Both the position numbers and the translations under genes were made by a program. The notes beneath the pieces are model-generated. The model was not told the origin of the DNA. It ran no database searches and was given only the letters and a program-made list of their open reading frames with translations. A DNA stretch of 10,478 bases from Bacteroidota bacterium (GTDB taxonomy: Bacteria > Bacteroidota > Bacteroidia > Chitinophagales > Chitinophagaceae): positions 1 to 10,478 of the forward strand of contig JAEZRB010000249.1 of assembly GCA_023412975.1 (NCBI GenBank), in the 5' to 3' direction. This document shows positions 1-6,486 of the stretch, piece after piece; position 1 is the stretch's first letter; each line of letters begins with the position of its first letter.

Positions 1-37
1 CGCTAGTTTCGATTCGTTAAAATACTCTTAATGATAG

Positions 38-71
38 CCGGGTTCCTGTTTGCAGTAACCCGGTTTTTTTT
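38..71 (+). terminator. Rho-independent terminator of an upstream gene
   Basis: A perfect 7-bp inverted repeat, CCGGGTT (38-44) and AACCCGG (57-63), with a 12-nt loop, is followed directly by eight T residues (64-71). The T-run makes it a + strand terminator. It lies before the first gene, so it most likely ends a + strand transcript that begins left of the window. Confidence 0.8.
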
Positions 72-122
72 GTTAAGCAACTTATTATAATTTGGTGCGT
101 CTTTACTAAAATAGATCCTGGC

Positions 123-785
123 ATGAAAAAAACCTTTTCGATCATAACCGTTGTTTTAGCGCTCGTATTTGCAAATACAAATGCTGACGCACAGAAAAAG
201 CTGACGGAAGCCACGATTTCTTATGATATCGTGATCAACACAAACAATACAACGCCACAGGTAGCGGACCTGCTTGATGGCGCGGTTAGTGTGATCTATT
301 TAAAAGGCACTTCGAGCCGCTCAGAAATGATCAGCTCGCTGGGTACCCAGTCGACTATCATTGATGGTAAGACCGGTAATGTTACAATACTAAAAGACTA
401 CGGTGAGCAGAAATACATGATCAAAATGACACCGGCCGAGTGGAAGGCTTCTAATAAGAAATATGAAGGCAGCACTTTTACCTATGAAGAGGAATATAAA
501 GCGATCGCAGGCTACAATTGCCAGAAAGCAATAGGAAAACTGGCTGATGGCAGCACATTCACCGTATATTTTACTAAAGACCTGGTACCCGTTAATAAAG
601 ATTTTCAGTACCTCAACAAAAACCTCCCCGGCCTGGCTATGCAGTACGAAGCCGTGATGGGTAATCAGAAAGTCACCTATACCGTATCAAGCATCAACTT
701 CAACCTGGTGCCAGCAGCAAAATTTGACCTTCCCAAGACGGGTTACAGGGTCATGAATTACGAGGAAACAAAAGGTGGGAATTAA
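123..785 (+). CDS. Secreted DUF4412/GLPGLI-like protein
   Basis: A 220-residue protein with a clear Sec signal peptide: a KK start, a hydrophobic core at residues 5-17 and a likely cut after the ADA at 21-23. The mature part is predicted beta-rich. Family-like features are a GYNCQKA segment near residue 130 holding the only cysteine, a NLPGLAMQYE segment at 167-176, and a FDLPKTGY-type ending near residue 201. These resemble the DUF4412/GLPGLI proteins common in Bacteroidota, which are exported beta proteins of unknown function. No lipobox is seen, so periplasmic or secreted is more likely than lipoprotein. The start gives the signal peptide directly; no Shine-Dalgarno sequence is present, as is usual in this phylum. 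Its TAA abuts the stop of the convergent gene at 786. The family call is from memory of its motifs and is moderately sure. Confidence 0.75.
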   Translation: MKKTFSIITVVLALVFANTNADAQKKLTEATISYDIVINTNNTTPQVADLLDGAVSVIYLKGTSSRSEMISSLGTQSTIIDGKTGNVTILKDYGEQKYMIKMTPAEWKASNKKYEGSTFTYEEEYKAIAGYNCQKAIGKLADGSTFTVYFTKDLVPVNKDFQYLNKNLPGLAMQYEAVMGNQKVTYTVSSINFNLVPAAKFDLPKTGYRVMNYEETKGGN

Positions 786-1142
786 TTAGCGGGTGGCCGC
801 GTTTGGATTGAAAGTAAGTTTGCCGTTCAACACGACTTTCTTCTTTAGTGGAACGGTATAAGTGGTATGGCCTCTTTGATAGCTAACCATCGTATTTACG
901 TTCAGGAATTTGCTTTGCTGGGTGTTGATCACCTGGTTACCCCGAAACTCGTAACCCGAACGCAGTGAAAAACTTCCATTGTAAGTTGTTTTCTTACTGG
1001 AAAGCAATGACTTAGTTGTTCCTTTACGGCCTTTTCCCGGAGTACCCAACATAGCGAAGGTGCCTACTGTAGAGGAAGCCAGCAGGGCCAGGATGAGCAT
1101 TCTCCTGATAGAACGTTTCGATATGGGGTATTTCTTTTTCAA
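786..1142 (-). CDS. Small basic secreted protein of unknown function
   Basis: A 118-residue protein that I do not recognise. Residues 1-14 are strongly basic (MKKK, KR, RR), residues 15-29 are a hydrophobic core, and a cut after the TFA at 28-30 would leave about 88 residues. The mature part is rich in Lys, Thr, Ser and Asn, has no cysteine, and alternates polar and hydrophobic residues in a way that suggests beta strands. It is probably periplasmic or exported. The only other early Met (residue 15, codon at 1098-1100) would remove the basic n-region of the signal peptide, so the ATG at 1142 is preferred. A near-consensus promoter ends only about 8 nt upstream of that ATG. Its stop touches the stop of the convergent gene at 785. 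It reads as a real gene because the signal peptide, promoter and full-length frame agree. Confidence 0.7.
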   Translation of the reverse strand: MKKKYPISKRSIRRMLILALLASSTVGTFAMLGTPGKGRKGTTKSLLSSKKTTYNGSFSLRSGYEFRGNQVINTQQSKFLNVNTMVSYQRGHTTYTVPLKKKVVLNGKLTFNPNAATR

Positions 1143-1397
1143 AGCTGGAACAAATTTAACACAAATTGAAGGATAATGTCAAACCGCTCGTCACTAATTT
1201 TAATACATCTTTAACGCCAGAAATCGGGAAATGTTACAAATACGGGAAAAAATCCTGCGATTTTCTGCACATATGGGGAAACAAAATGCAAGGTCGATAC
1301 GTTTTATTAACATAACTTGTTGATAGTAATGGCCAATGAGCTTTTAGATCAGAGACAGTAAAAGCGGCGCTTTATTAACATAAACCGCGAAAAATTA
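1143..1397. other. Divergent intergenic region with a 13-nt direct repeat
   Basis: This 255-nt gap separates two divergent genes. It holds the minus-strand promoter at 1151-1183. It also has an imperfect inverted repeat (CAGAAATCG at 1218-1226 against CGATTTTCTG at 1258-1267, one bulged base) and an exact direct repeat TTTATTAACATAA at 1303-1315 and 1371-1383, starts 68 nt apart. No convincing TAnnTTTG promoter for the TPR gene was found, so that start site is unresolved. Confidence 0.5.
1151..1183 (-). promoter_or_regulatory. Bacteroidota-type promoter for the 786-1142 gene
   Basis: On the minus strand, TTTG (1180-1183) and TAAATTTG (1151-1158) are separated by 21 nt, matching the Bacteroidota primary sigma consensus TTTG-N19-21-TAnnTTTG at every fixed position. 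A start site 4-6 nt beyond the -7 element falls near 1145-1147, only about 3-5 nt before the ATG at 1142. Confidence 0.7.
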
Positions 1398-2819
1398 ATG
1401 AGAGAGAATCCCTACCAGGAAGATCGGGAGCAGATGCGGGAATTGTTGCGGCAATATGAGAATCTCAGGACCGGTCGCAGTCACTCCTTTATCGACGAGG
1501 AAGCCTTTGAAAAGATCATCAACTATTTTGAAGAAAAAGAGGAGTTGTCAAAAGCCCTCGAGGCAGCCGATACCGCCATCGAGCAGTATCCTTTTTCCTC
1601 CACTTTATTAATCCGGAAAGCGGATTTGTTGCTGGACCTCCGCCGGTATCGTGCGGCGCTGGAAGTCCTTGACCAGGCCTCCCTGTTTGGCGACAATGAT
1701 ATCAATCTCTATATCCTGCGCACCGATGCTTACCTGGCTCTCGACGAGCAGGAGAATGCGGTCGGACTTCTGGAAGAAGCCCTGACAAAGTTTGATGGAG
1801 AAGAAAGGATCGACCTGTTGTTTGAACTGGCAGACGTGTATGATGATTACGAGGAATTTGAAAAAGTATTCGATTGCCTCAAAATGATTCTGGAACAGGA
1901 GCCCAACAATGAGGAAGCACTGTACAAAATTTGTTTCTGGACCGACTTTACCGGTCGAAACGAAGAAAGTATCCGTCTGCACCAACAGATCATTGATGAA
2001 TATCCCTACAATGAACTCGCCTGGTTTAATCTCGCGGCAGCATACCAGGGCCTGAAGTTGTATGAGAAGGCAATTGATGCTTATAAATACGCGATCGCAA
2101 TAGAAGAGAAATTTGATTACGCTTATCGCAACATGGGCGATGCCTATATACGTCTGCGGAAATATAAGCAGGCTATAGAGGCCCTTGAGAAGGTAACTGA
2201 ATTATCCAAGCCAGAGGTAGTGATCTATGAGGCGATCGGGCATTGTTACGACCGTCTGAAAAACTTTGCCGACGCAAGATTCTATTATCGTAAAGCCTCG
2301 CATCTTAACCAGGAAGACAGCAAATTATTTTATAAGATAGCCTGTACCTACTACAATGAAGGGCAATGGGAGAGCTGTATCAAACAACTTGAACACGCGA
2401 TCAGGCTGCATCGCCCGCAACCGGAGTACAACCTGCTGATGGGTGAATGTAAAATGGAACTTGGGCTGTATAAAGAAGCCGTGCAGTGTTTCTCCAATGC
2501 TGTGCGGTCAAGACCACGGAATGTCGCGGGCTGGGAAGCGCTGATACGTTGCCTTTACAGGGCCGGGTTTATGGAAGAAGCGCTTGAGCAGGCTGATGCA
2601 GCATTGCAGGTCACCAACGATAAGCCTATTTTTCTTTTCTATAAAGCATCAATACTCCTGGCCATGCGCAAGACCAGGGAGGGCATATTGCAACTCGAAA
2701 CGGCTATGAGCCGGGCACCGAGGCTGCTTAAAAAGTTTATAGAACTCAATCCTTCGAGCCTACAACACCAGCAGGTGGTGGATGTGGTGGCAAGGTTTAA
2801 AAGAAACAAGTCTATCTGA
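1398..2819 (+). CDS. Cytoplasmic TPR (tetratricopeptide) repeat protein
   Basis: A 473-residue protein built almost wholly of about 12 TPR-like helical hairpins spaced 33-35 residues apart, from roughly residue 34 to 441. The clearest are at about 206-239 (W..L...Y..L..Y..AI..Y..A) and 240-272, with others at about 68-100, 138-171, 274-306, 308-340, 342-375 and 376-408. There is no signal peptide or membrane segment, so it is expected in the cytoplasm as a protein-binding scaffold. The first 200 residues are strongly acidic and the last part is more basic, ending in RFKRNKSI. No enzyme domain is attached, so its partner cannot be named. The ATG at 1398 is the first in frame with no better internal candidate. 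A 288-nt gap to the next gene argues against tight coupling with comA. The TPR call is firm; the function is unknown. Confidence 0.92.
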   Translation: MRENPYQEDREQMRELLRQYENLRTGRSHSFIDEEAFEKIINYFEEKEELSKALEAADTAIEQYPFSSTLLIRKADLLLDLRRYRAALEVLDQASLFGDNDINLYILRTDAYLALDEQENAVGLLEEALTKFDGEERIDLLFELADVYDDYEEFEKVFDCLKMILEQEPNNEEALYKICFWTDFTGRNEESIRLHQQIIDEYPYNELAWFNLAAAYQGLKLYEKAIDAYKYAIAIEEKFDYAYRNMGDAYIRLRKYKQAIEALEKVTELSKPEVVIYEAIGHCYDRLKNFADARFYYRKASHLNQEDSKLFYKIACTYYNEGQWESCIKQLEHAIRLHRPQPEYNLLMGECKMELGLYKEAVQCFSNAVRSRPRNVAGWEALIRCLYRAGFMEEALEQADAALQVTNDKPIFLFYKASILLAMRKTREGILQLETAMSRAPRLLKKFIELNPSSLQHQQVVDVVARFKRNKSI

Positions 2820-2830
2820 CCATGCAGGAC

Positions 2831-2898
2831 CTCACGCAAAGATTTATTATAAGCAATATTCTCCGTGCTCTTCGTGTTTCCTTTGTGTCCTCCGTGTC
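2831..2898. repeat. Degenerate CGTG-type intergenic repeat
   Basis: From 2861 to 2898 the DNA is a run of 9-10-nt units, each with a (C/T)CGTG or TTGTG core: CTCCGTGCTC, TTCGTGTTTC, CTTTGTGTCC, TCCGTGTCC. A possible opposing arm, CTCACGCAAAG (2831-2841), lies upstream. It belongs to the same loose family as the repeats at 7111-7353 and makes spurious reading frames on both strands. It sits just after the TPR gene. Confidence 0.6.
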
Positions 2899-2956
2899 CA
2901 AAGAAAGGTCCCTGAGTTATACTGGGAGATCGGGTGTTGGTATTCACTACCGAAAA

Positions 2957-2990
2957 TTGAGTATGAGCTATGCAATCTTTCCTATTTTTG
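2957..2990 (+). promoter_or_regulatory. Possible promoter for comA-aroE
   Basis: TATTTTTG (2983-2990) matches the TAnnTTTG -7 element. A TTG (2957-2959) lies 23 nt upstream, at the loose end of the allowed spacing and one base short of the full TTTG. It would give a leader of about 110 nt before the ATG at 3108. The rest of the 2820-3107 gap shows no other gene or strong signal. Confidence 0.35.
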
Positions 2991-3107
2991 CCCGCCTGAG
3001 CCCGGACAGGTTTTGGAACTGCTGCGCGTTAACCATAAACATTATTGGTTTTCGGAAATGTCCAGGCCTGCATTAATCAACTAAAACTTGAAAAAATTTT
3101 CTACCGC

Positions 3108-3878
3108 ATGAATTTTAATCTTTCCCAGATGCCGGATCGCAATAAACGACCCCGTACAGCCGGTATCACGATGGTTATGGATAAAGGACTAAGTGTAATC
3201 GAAGCAAAAAATTTTCTCAGCGTTTCTTATCCTCATGTAGATATTATCAAATTAGGCTTCGGCACTTCATATGTCACGCCCAATCTGCGGGAGAAATTGG
3301 AACTATACCGTTCATACGATCTGCCCATCTATTTCGGTGGCACATTGTTTGAAGCTTTTCTTATCCGCAATCAATTTGAAGATTATATTTCTGTTTGCAA
3401 GGATTTTGGTATCAATTATATGGAAGTAAGTGATGGCTCGATCACGATACCGCATGCTGAAAAATGCGGATACATCGAGAAACTTACCAAACACGGAGTG
3501 GTGTTGAGTGAAGTGGGTAGTAAGGATGCAGCGCATATCATTCCGCCTTATAAATGGATCGAACTGATGCGGGCCGAGTTAAGTGCAGGTGCTACCTATG
3601 TGATCGCAGAAGCCAGGGAAGCGGGTAATGTAGGTATCTACCGTGGTTCGGGTGAGGTGAGAGAAGGTTTGGTGCAGGAGATCCTGACCCAGATACCGGG
3701 TGAAAAAATCATTTGGGAAGCGCCACAGAAAGCGCAGCAACTCTACTTTATAGAATTACTGGGTTGCAATGTAAACCTTGGCAATATTGCACCCACTGAA
3801 GTGATCCCCCTGGAAGCGATGCGCATTGGACTGAGGGGTGATACCTTCGATCTGTATCTAGACAAAAAAGAATCCTGA
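3108..3878 (+). CDS. comA: ComA-like phosphosulfolactate synthase
   Basis: A 256-residue TIM-barrel enzyme of the ComA family (PF02679). In methanogens ComA adds sulfite to phosphoenolpyruvate to make (R)-2-phospho-3-sulfolactate, the first step to coenzyme M (EC 4.4.1.19). Family segments in order: TMVMDKGLS (21-29), KLGFGTS (48-54), FGGTLFE (76-82), MEVSDG (105-110), SEVGSKD (134-140), VIAEAREAGNVGIY (165-178), WEAPQKAQQ (203-211) and NLGNIAP (223-229). The length is normal. I chose the ATG at 3108 because family members start shortly before the PR.xGxTMVMDKG block; the frame also has an ATG at 3045 that would add 21 residues unlike the family. The gene ends in a TGATG overlap with aroE. 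Bacteroidota are not known to make coenzyme M, so the product may feed a sulfonate route such as sulfolactate or cysteate; that is inference. The symbol is by homology. Confidence 0.88.
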   Translation: MNFNLSQMPDRNKRPRTAGITMVMDKGLSVIEAKNFLSVSYPHVDIIKLGFGTSYVTPNLREKLELYRSYDLPIYFGGTLFEAFLIRNQFEDYISVCKDFGINYMEVSDGSITIPHAEKCGYIEKLTKHGVVLSEVGSKDAAHIIPPYKWIELMRAELSAGATYVIAEAREAGNVGIYRGSGEVREGLVQEILTQIPGEKIIWEAPQKAQQLYFIELLGCNVNLGNIAPTEVIPLEAMRIGLRGDTFDLYLDKKES

Positions 3879-4618
3879 TGAGACAATTCGGACTGATCGG
3901 TTATCCACTGGGGCATACATTCTCGCAAAAGTTTTTTACCGAAAAGTTCAAAACGGAAAAACTCAAAGATTGCCGGTACGATATTTTTTCTATACCGAGT
4001 ATTGAGGAATTACCGGTTGTCTTAAAAAATAATCCGGCGCTCTGCGGTCTCAACGTTACCATTCCTTACAAGGAACAAGTGCTTTCTTACCTGCAGGTGA
4101 AAAGCCCCCTGGTAAAAAAGATTAATGCCTGTAACTGTATTAAGATAAAAGATGGCAAGCTTATCGGGCACAACACCGATGCACCGGCCTTTACGCAATC
4201 TCTTAAAAAGCATCTGCAACCACACCACAAATCCGCACTGATCCTGGGTACCGGCGGTGCAGCGAAAGCTGTTGAACACAGTCTGCGGGAATTGAAGATT
4301 TCCTACAAACATGTATCGCGCAAGCCATCAGCGACGAGTTTTTCTTATGAACAACTGACTGATAAGGTCATGCAGCAGTATTTGCTGGTGATCAATACCA
4401 CGCCACTTGGTATGTTTCCTAATATCGTTGAAGCGCCGCAGATCCCATATCATGCGTTGACGTCGAAACACTACCTGTTTGACCTGATATATAATCCTGA
4501 AAAAACTCTTTTTCTTCAAAAAGGGGAGGAGATGGGAGCCAGCACCAGTAATGGTTATGAGATGCTTGTTTTACAGGCGGAAGAAAGCTGGCGAATATGG
4601 AACGACCCGGAACGTTAA
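3878..4618 (+). CDS. aroE: Shikimate dehydrogenase (NADP+)
   Basis: A 246-residue AroE, which reduces 3-dehydroshikimate to shikimate in the chorismate/aromatic amino acid pathway (EC 1.1.1.25), cytoplasmic. The shikimate-binding motif GYPLGHTFS is at 8-16. The catalytic pair is Lys65 (in NVTIPYKE) and Asp101 (in HNTDAPAF), matching Lys65/Asp102 of the E. coli enzyme. The nucleotide loop is LGTGGAAKAV (123-132), with SRK at 147-149 where NADP-dependent members carry basic residues; NTTPLGM and NGYEMLVLQAEESW follow towards the C-terminus. The usual GAVNT before the active site reads NACNC, a mild variation. It is somewhat shorter than the usual 270 or so residues but appears complete. The ATG shares one base with the stop of comA (TGATG), which indicates translational coupling. 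Its TAA abuts the stop of the convergent thioesterase gene. Confidence 0.95.
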   Translation: MRQFGLIGYPLGHTFSQKFFTEKFKTEKLKDCRYDIFSIPSIEELPVVLKNNPALCGLNVTIPYKEQVLSYLQVKSPLVKKINACNCIKIKDGKLIGHNTDAPAFTQSLKKHLQPHHKSALILGTGGAAKAVEHSLRELKISYKHVSRKPSATSFSYEQLTDKVMQQYLLVINTTPLGMFPNIVEAPQIPYHALTSKHYLFDLIYNPEKTLFLQKGEEMGASTSNGYEMLVLQAEESWRIWNDPER

Positions 4619-5050
4619 TTACAATTTCAGTTTTTCTAACACTTCAGCCGGTACGCTTGCAATTTTTTTCTTCGAATAATCATAACAGATCATACCAGTC
4701 TTAGCGATGGCAACAGTCACCCGCTTGCCGGGAACTTCTTTTTCCAGTTTATAGTAAAGATCAAAGCCTGCATTTGTGAAATCGGTGCAGGCTACAGAAG
4801 CTAAAACCACGTCACCATAAAAAAGCTCAGCCTTAAATTCAATGCCCACATCTTTCATGATCATGCCTACGCCACCGAAATTTAGTTCTGAATAGTCAAA
4901 GTGTTTCAGAAACTGCATCCTCGCCTCGTGGATGATGGACAACACCGAATCATTGCCAACATGGTTGCCATAGTTCAAATCGGTAATACGAACCGGAATG
5001 GACGTAGAAAACTGGAATTGTCCCGGCAGGTCAATCTTTATTCTTGACAT
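4619..5050 (-). CDS. Hot-dog fold acyl-CoA thioesterase (4HBT family)
   Basis: A 143-residue single-domain protein of the 4-hydroxybenzoyl-CoA thioesterase/YbgC-like group, which hydrolyses acyl-CoA thioesters in the cytoplasm. The active-site segment is visible: ITDLNYGNHVGND at 22-34 with Asp24, Asn26 and Asn29-His30, followed by the hot-dog helix IIHEARMQFL with Glu42. The strands around VGMIMKDVGIEF (61-72) and ELFYGDVVL (75-83) are typical of the fold. The length is usual for the family. The acyl substrate cannot be told from sequence; menaquinone (DHNA-CoA) or fatty acyl-CoA are both possible. It is the last gene of the minus-strand cluster, 39 nt after the sigma partner, so co-transcription is plausible. 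Its stop lies directly against the aroE stop. Confidence 0.87.
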   Translation of the reverse strand: MSRIKIDLPGQFQFSTSIPVRITDLNYGNHVGNDSVLSIIHEARMQFLKHFDYSELNFGGVGMIMKDVGIEFKAELFYGDVVLASVACTDFTNAGFDLYYKLEKEVPGKRVTVAIAKTGMICYDYSKKKIASVPAEVLEKLKL

Positions 5051-5089
5051 GATGTTGTTTTGCGATAAAATTAGGTGAAATGAGCGCGG

Positions 5090-5914
5090 TTACAATTCCC
5101 TGCTCTCGTCGATGGAATTGATCAGCCCCAGGATATCCATAAAGTTGCCAGGCGCCGGTGCCAGCGAGGAACTGGCGATCTTTTCCTGCCATTTCTTTAT
5201 CTGGTTTTTGCAGTTTGTATCCTGCTCTTCACCTGACACGCAGCACAGCAGGTCGCTCCATTTCTTCGACATCCTGATGATATTACCATCCGGCGTCATC
5301 AGCATCACATACCGGTCGGCAATATCCGGTACATAGTCAGCGTAAGCATAGATAGATTGCGACAGGTGCGGGTCTATCTGGTGATGCTGCATATAAACAG
5401 CATTCGTAACTGTTTGCTGCTCACTTTTTGCCGGTCTGTTTACGGCTCTTACAGCCCTGGGCTGTTCTCTGGTAGCAGGTTGGTCACTTTCAGCATCTGT
5501 ATCGTCCTGGTTCGCCAAATCATTAGCTTCACTGGCAGGTTCAAATGTATTAGTACGTTGATTGGTGTCAATCGGCTGGGGCACGGTTGAAGAAAATGCT
5601 TCGTTGTTTTCGTCGTTGTTGATCGCAAACCGGGTAATGCCAAATGCTACAACACCGATCAGGATCGCGGCGGCGGCGTAGCGAAATAAGGGCGCTAACC
5701 GGCGAATGGGTGCCGGTTTAATATCGCTGTCGGGGTGAATGGCTTTACTGATCTCCTCCCAGGTGGTCACTGGCGGTGTCGATTCCATCTGGTAAAGGCG
5801 TTTTGGGAAATTGTTTTGCAATTCCGATTCATCCAGGGCAGCAGCAATCCGGTCCCAGTTGCGACTGGGTGGGATCACTTCATAATTATACATTTTATCG
5901 TGTAAACTGCTCAT
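5090..5914 (-). CDS. Membrane-anchored putative anti-sigma factor
   Basis: A 274-residue protein with one predicted membrane segment at about 78-97 (YAAAAILIGVVAFGITRFAI). The N-terminal 77 residues face the cytoplasm if the positive-inside rule holds (RR and R just before the segment). They contain a motif present twice: residues 8-27 and 40-59 share a pattern of Tyr, Glu, PP, Trp, Ile and a small hydrophobic end (EVIPPSRNWDRI against ESTPPVTTWEEI). A polar, disordered-looking linker (about 100-170) leads to a C-terminal domain with RYVMLMTPDGNIIRMS (201-216), Cys224-Cys225 and Cys235. Neither the zinc HxxxCxxC motif of ZAS anti-sigmas nor a FecR domain is visible. The role comes from context: its ATG overlaps the sigma gene stop by 4 nt (ATGA), the usual sigma/anti-sigma layout. 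It could instead be another regulator of that sigma factor. Confidence 0.65.
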   Translation of the reverse strand: MSSLHDKMYNYEVIPPSRNWDRIAAALDESELQNNFPKRLYQMESTPPVTTWEEISKAIHPDSDIKPAPIRRLAPLFRYAAAAILIGVVAFGITRFAINNDENNEAFSSTVPQPIDTNQRTNTFEPASEANDLANQDDTDAESDQPATREQPRAVRAVNRPAKSEQQTVTNAVYMQHHQIDPHLSQSIYAYADYVPDIADRYVMLMTPDGNIIRMSKKWSDLLCCVSGEEQDTNCKNQIKKWQEKIASSSLAPAPGNFMDILGLINSIDESREL

Positions 5915-6486
5915 GGCTTTTTTGCGGCCTCCTTTTCTTCAATATATTTTTTTACCATATCCTGGAGGATCACTTTGGCTCTTGAAAGCTGCGACTTGCT
6001 GGTGCCTTCACTGATACCCAGCATATCGCCGATTTCTTTATGGGTGTATCCTTCCACTACATACATATTAAACACCGTTCGGTAACCTGGTGACAGTTGC
6101 TGTACTAGTTCCATAATATCCCTTTCGGCCAGGTTGTCCAGAACGGAAAGATAATTTCCTTCCAGGGTGTTTTCTTCTTTTTCTGTTACAGGCTGCAGAT
6201 ACCGTTTACGCCGGAAATGTTCGATGGCTGTATTGACAAAGATCCTTCGCACCCAGCCCTCAAAAGACCCCTCGCTCCGGAAGCTCGAAAGCTTTTTAAA
6301 AACTTTTATGAAACCTTCCTGCAGGATGTCTTCTGCTTCTTCTGCATTGCCAGCGTAGCGGAGGCAAACAGCATACATACGGGGAGAAAAGCGGCGGTAT
6401 AGTTCTTCCTGCATACGCCGGTTGCCATCAATGCATCCACTGATTAAGTCGCTTTCGGTGATATTTTGGTTGCTTCCGGTGTTCAA
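5911..6486 (-). CDS. ECF RNA polymerase sigma factor, TTG start
   Basis: A 191-residue sigma-70 family ECF factor that directs RNA polymerase to a dedicated promoter set. Region 2 spans about 25-95: LYRRFSPRMYAVCLRYAG, then AEEAEDILQEGFIKVFKKL (core binding) and GWVRRIFVNTAIEHFRR (-10 recognition). Region 4 spans about 124-176, with the helix-turn-helix at THKEIGDMLGISEGTSKSQLSRAK (148-171). Sigma 3 is absent, as expected. The start is TTG at 6486: no ATG or GTG occurs upstream before the in-frame stop at 6508-6510, and the next Met (residue 25) would cut off the conserved TESDLISGCIDGN lead-in. The TTG overlaps the rdgB stop (TTGA), so translation is probably coupled. The following gene overlaps by ATGA and encodes a membrane protein, presumably its regulator. 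The target genes are unknown. Confidence 0.93.
   Translation of the reverse strand: MNTGSNQNITESDLISGCIDGNRRMQEELYRRFSPRMYAVCLRYAGNAEEAEDILQEGFIKVFKKLSSFRSEGSFEGWVRRIFVNTAIEHFRRKRYLQPVTEKEENTLEGNYLSVLDNLAERDIMELVQQLSPGYRTVFNMYVVEGYTHKEIGDMLGISEGTSKSQLSRAKVILQDMVKKYIEEKEAAKKP

Noticed and set aside
69..94. Promoter for the first gene (TTTG at 69-72 and TATAATTTG at 86-94)
   Set aside because: The spacing is only about 13 nt and the -7 element has the wrong internal length, so it does not meet the consensus.
2639..2947. Minus-strand frame across the end of the TPR gene (102 codons)
   Set aside because: It overlaps the TPR coding region in antisense and takes most of its remaining length from the CGTG-type repeat; it resembles the spurious frames such repeats create.
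2782..3084. Two + strand frames in the TPR-comA gap
   Set aside because: They overlap each other, the repeat and the TPR gene end, and show no recognisable domain or gene-like composition.
3045..3107. Longer comA start at ATG 3045
   Set aside because: The extra 21 residues do not resemble the family, which starts just before the TMVMDKG block; ATG 3108 fits better.
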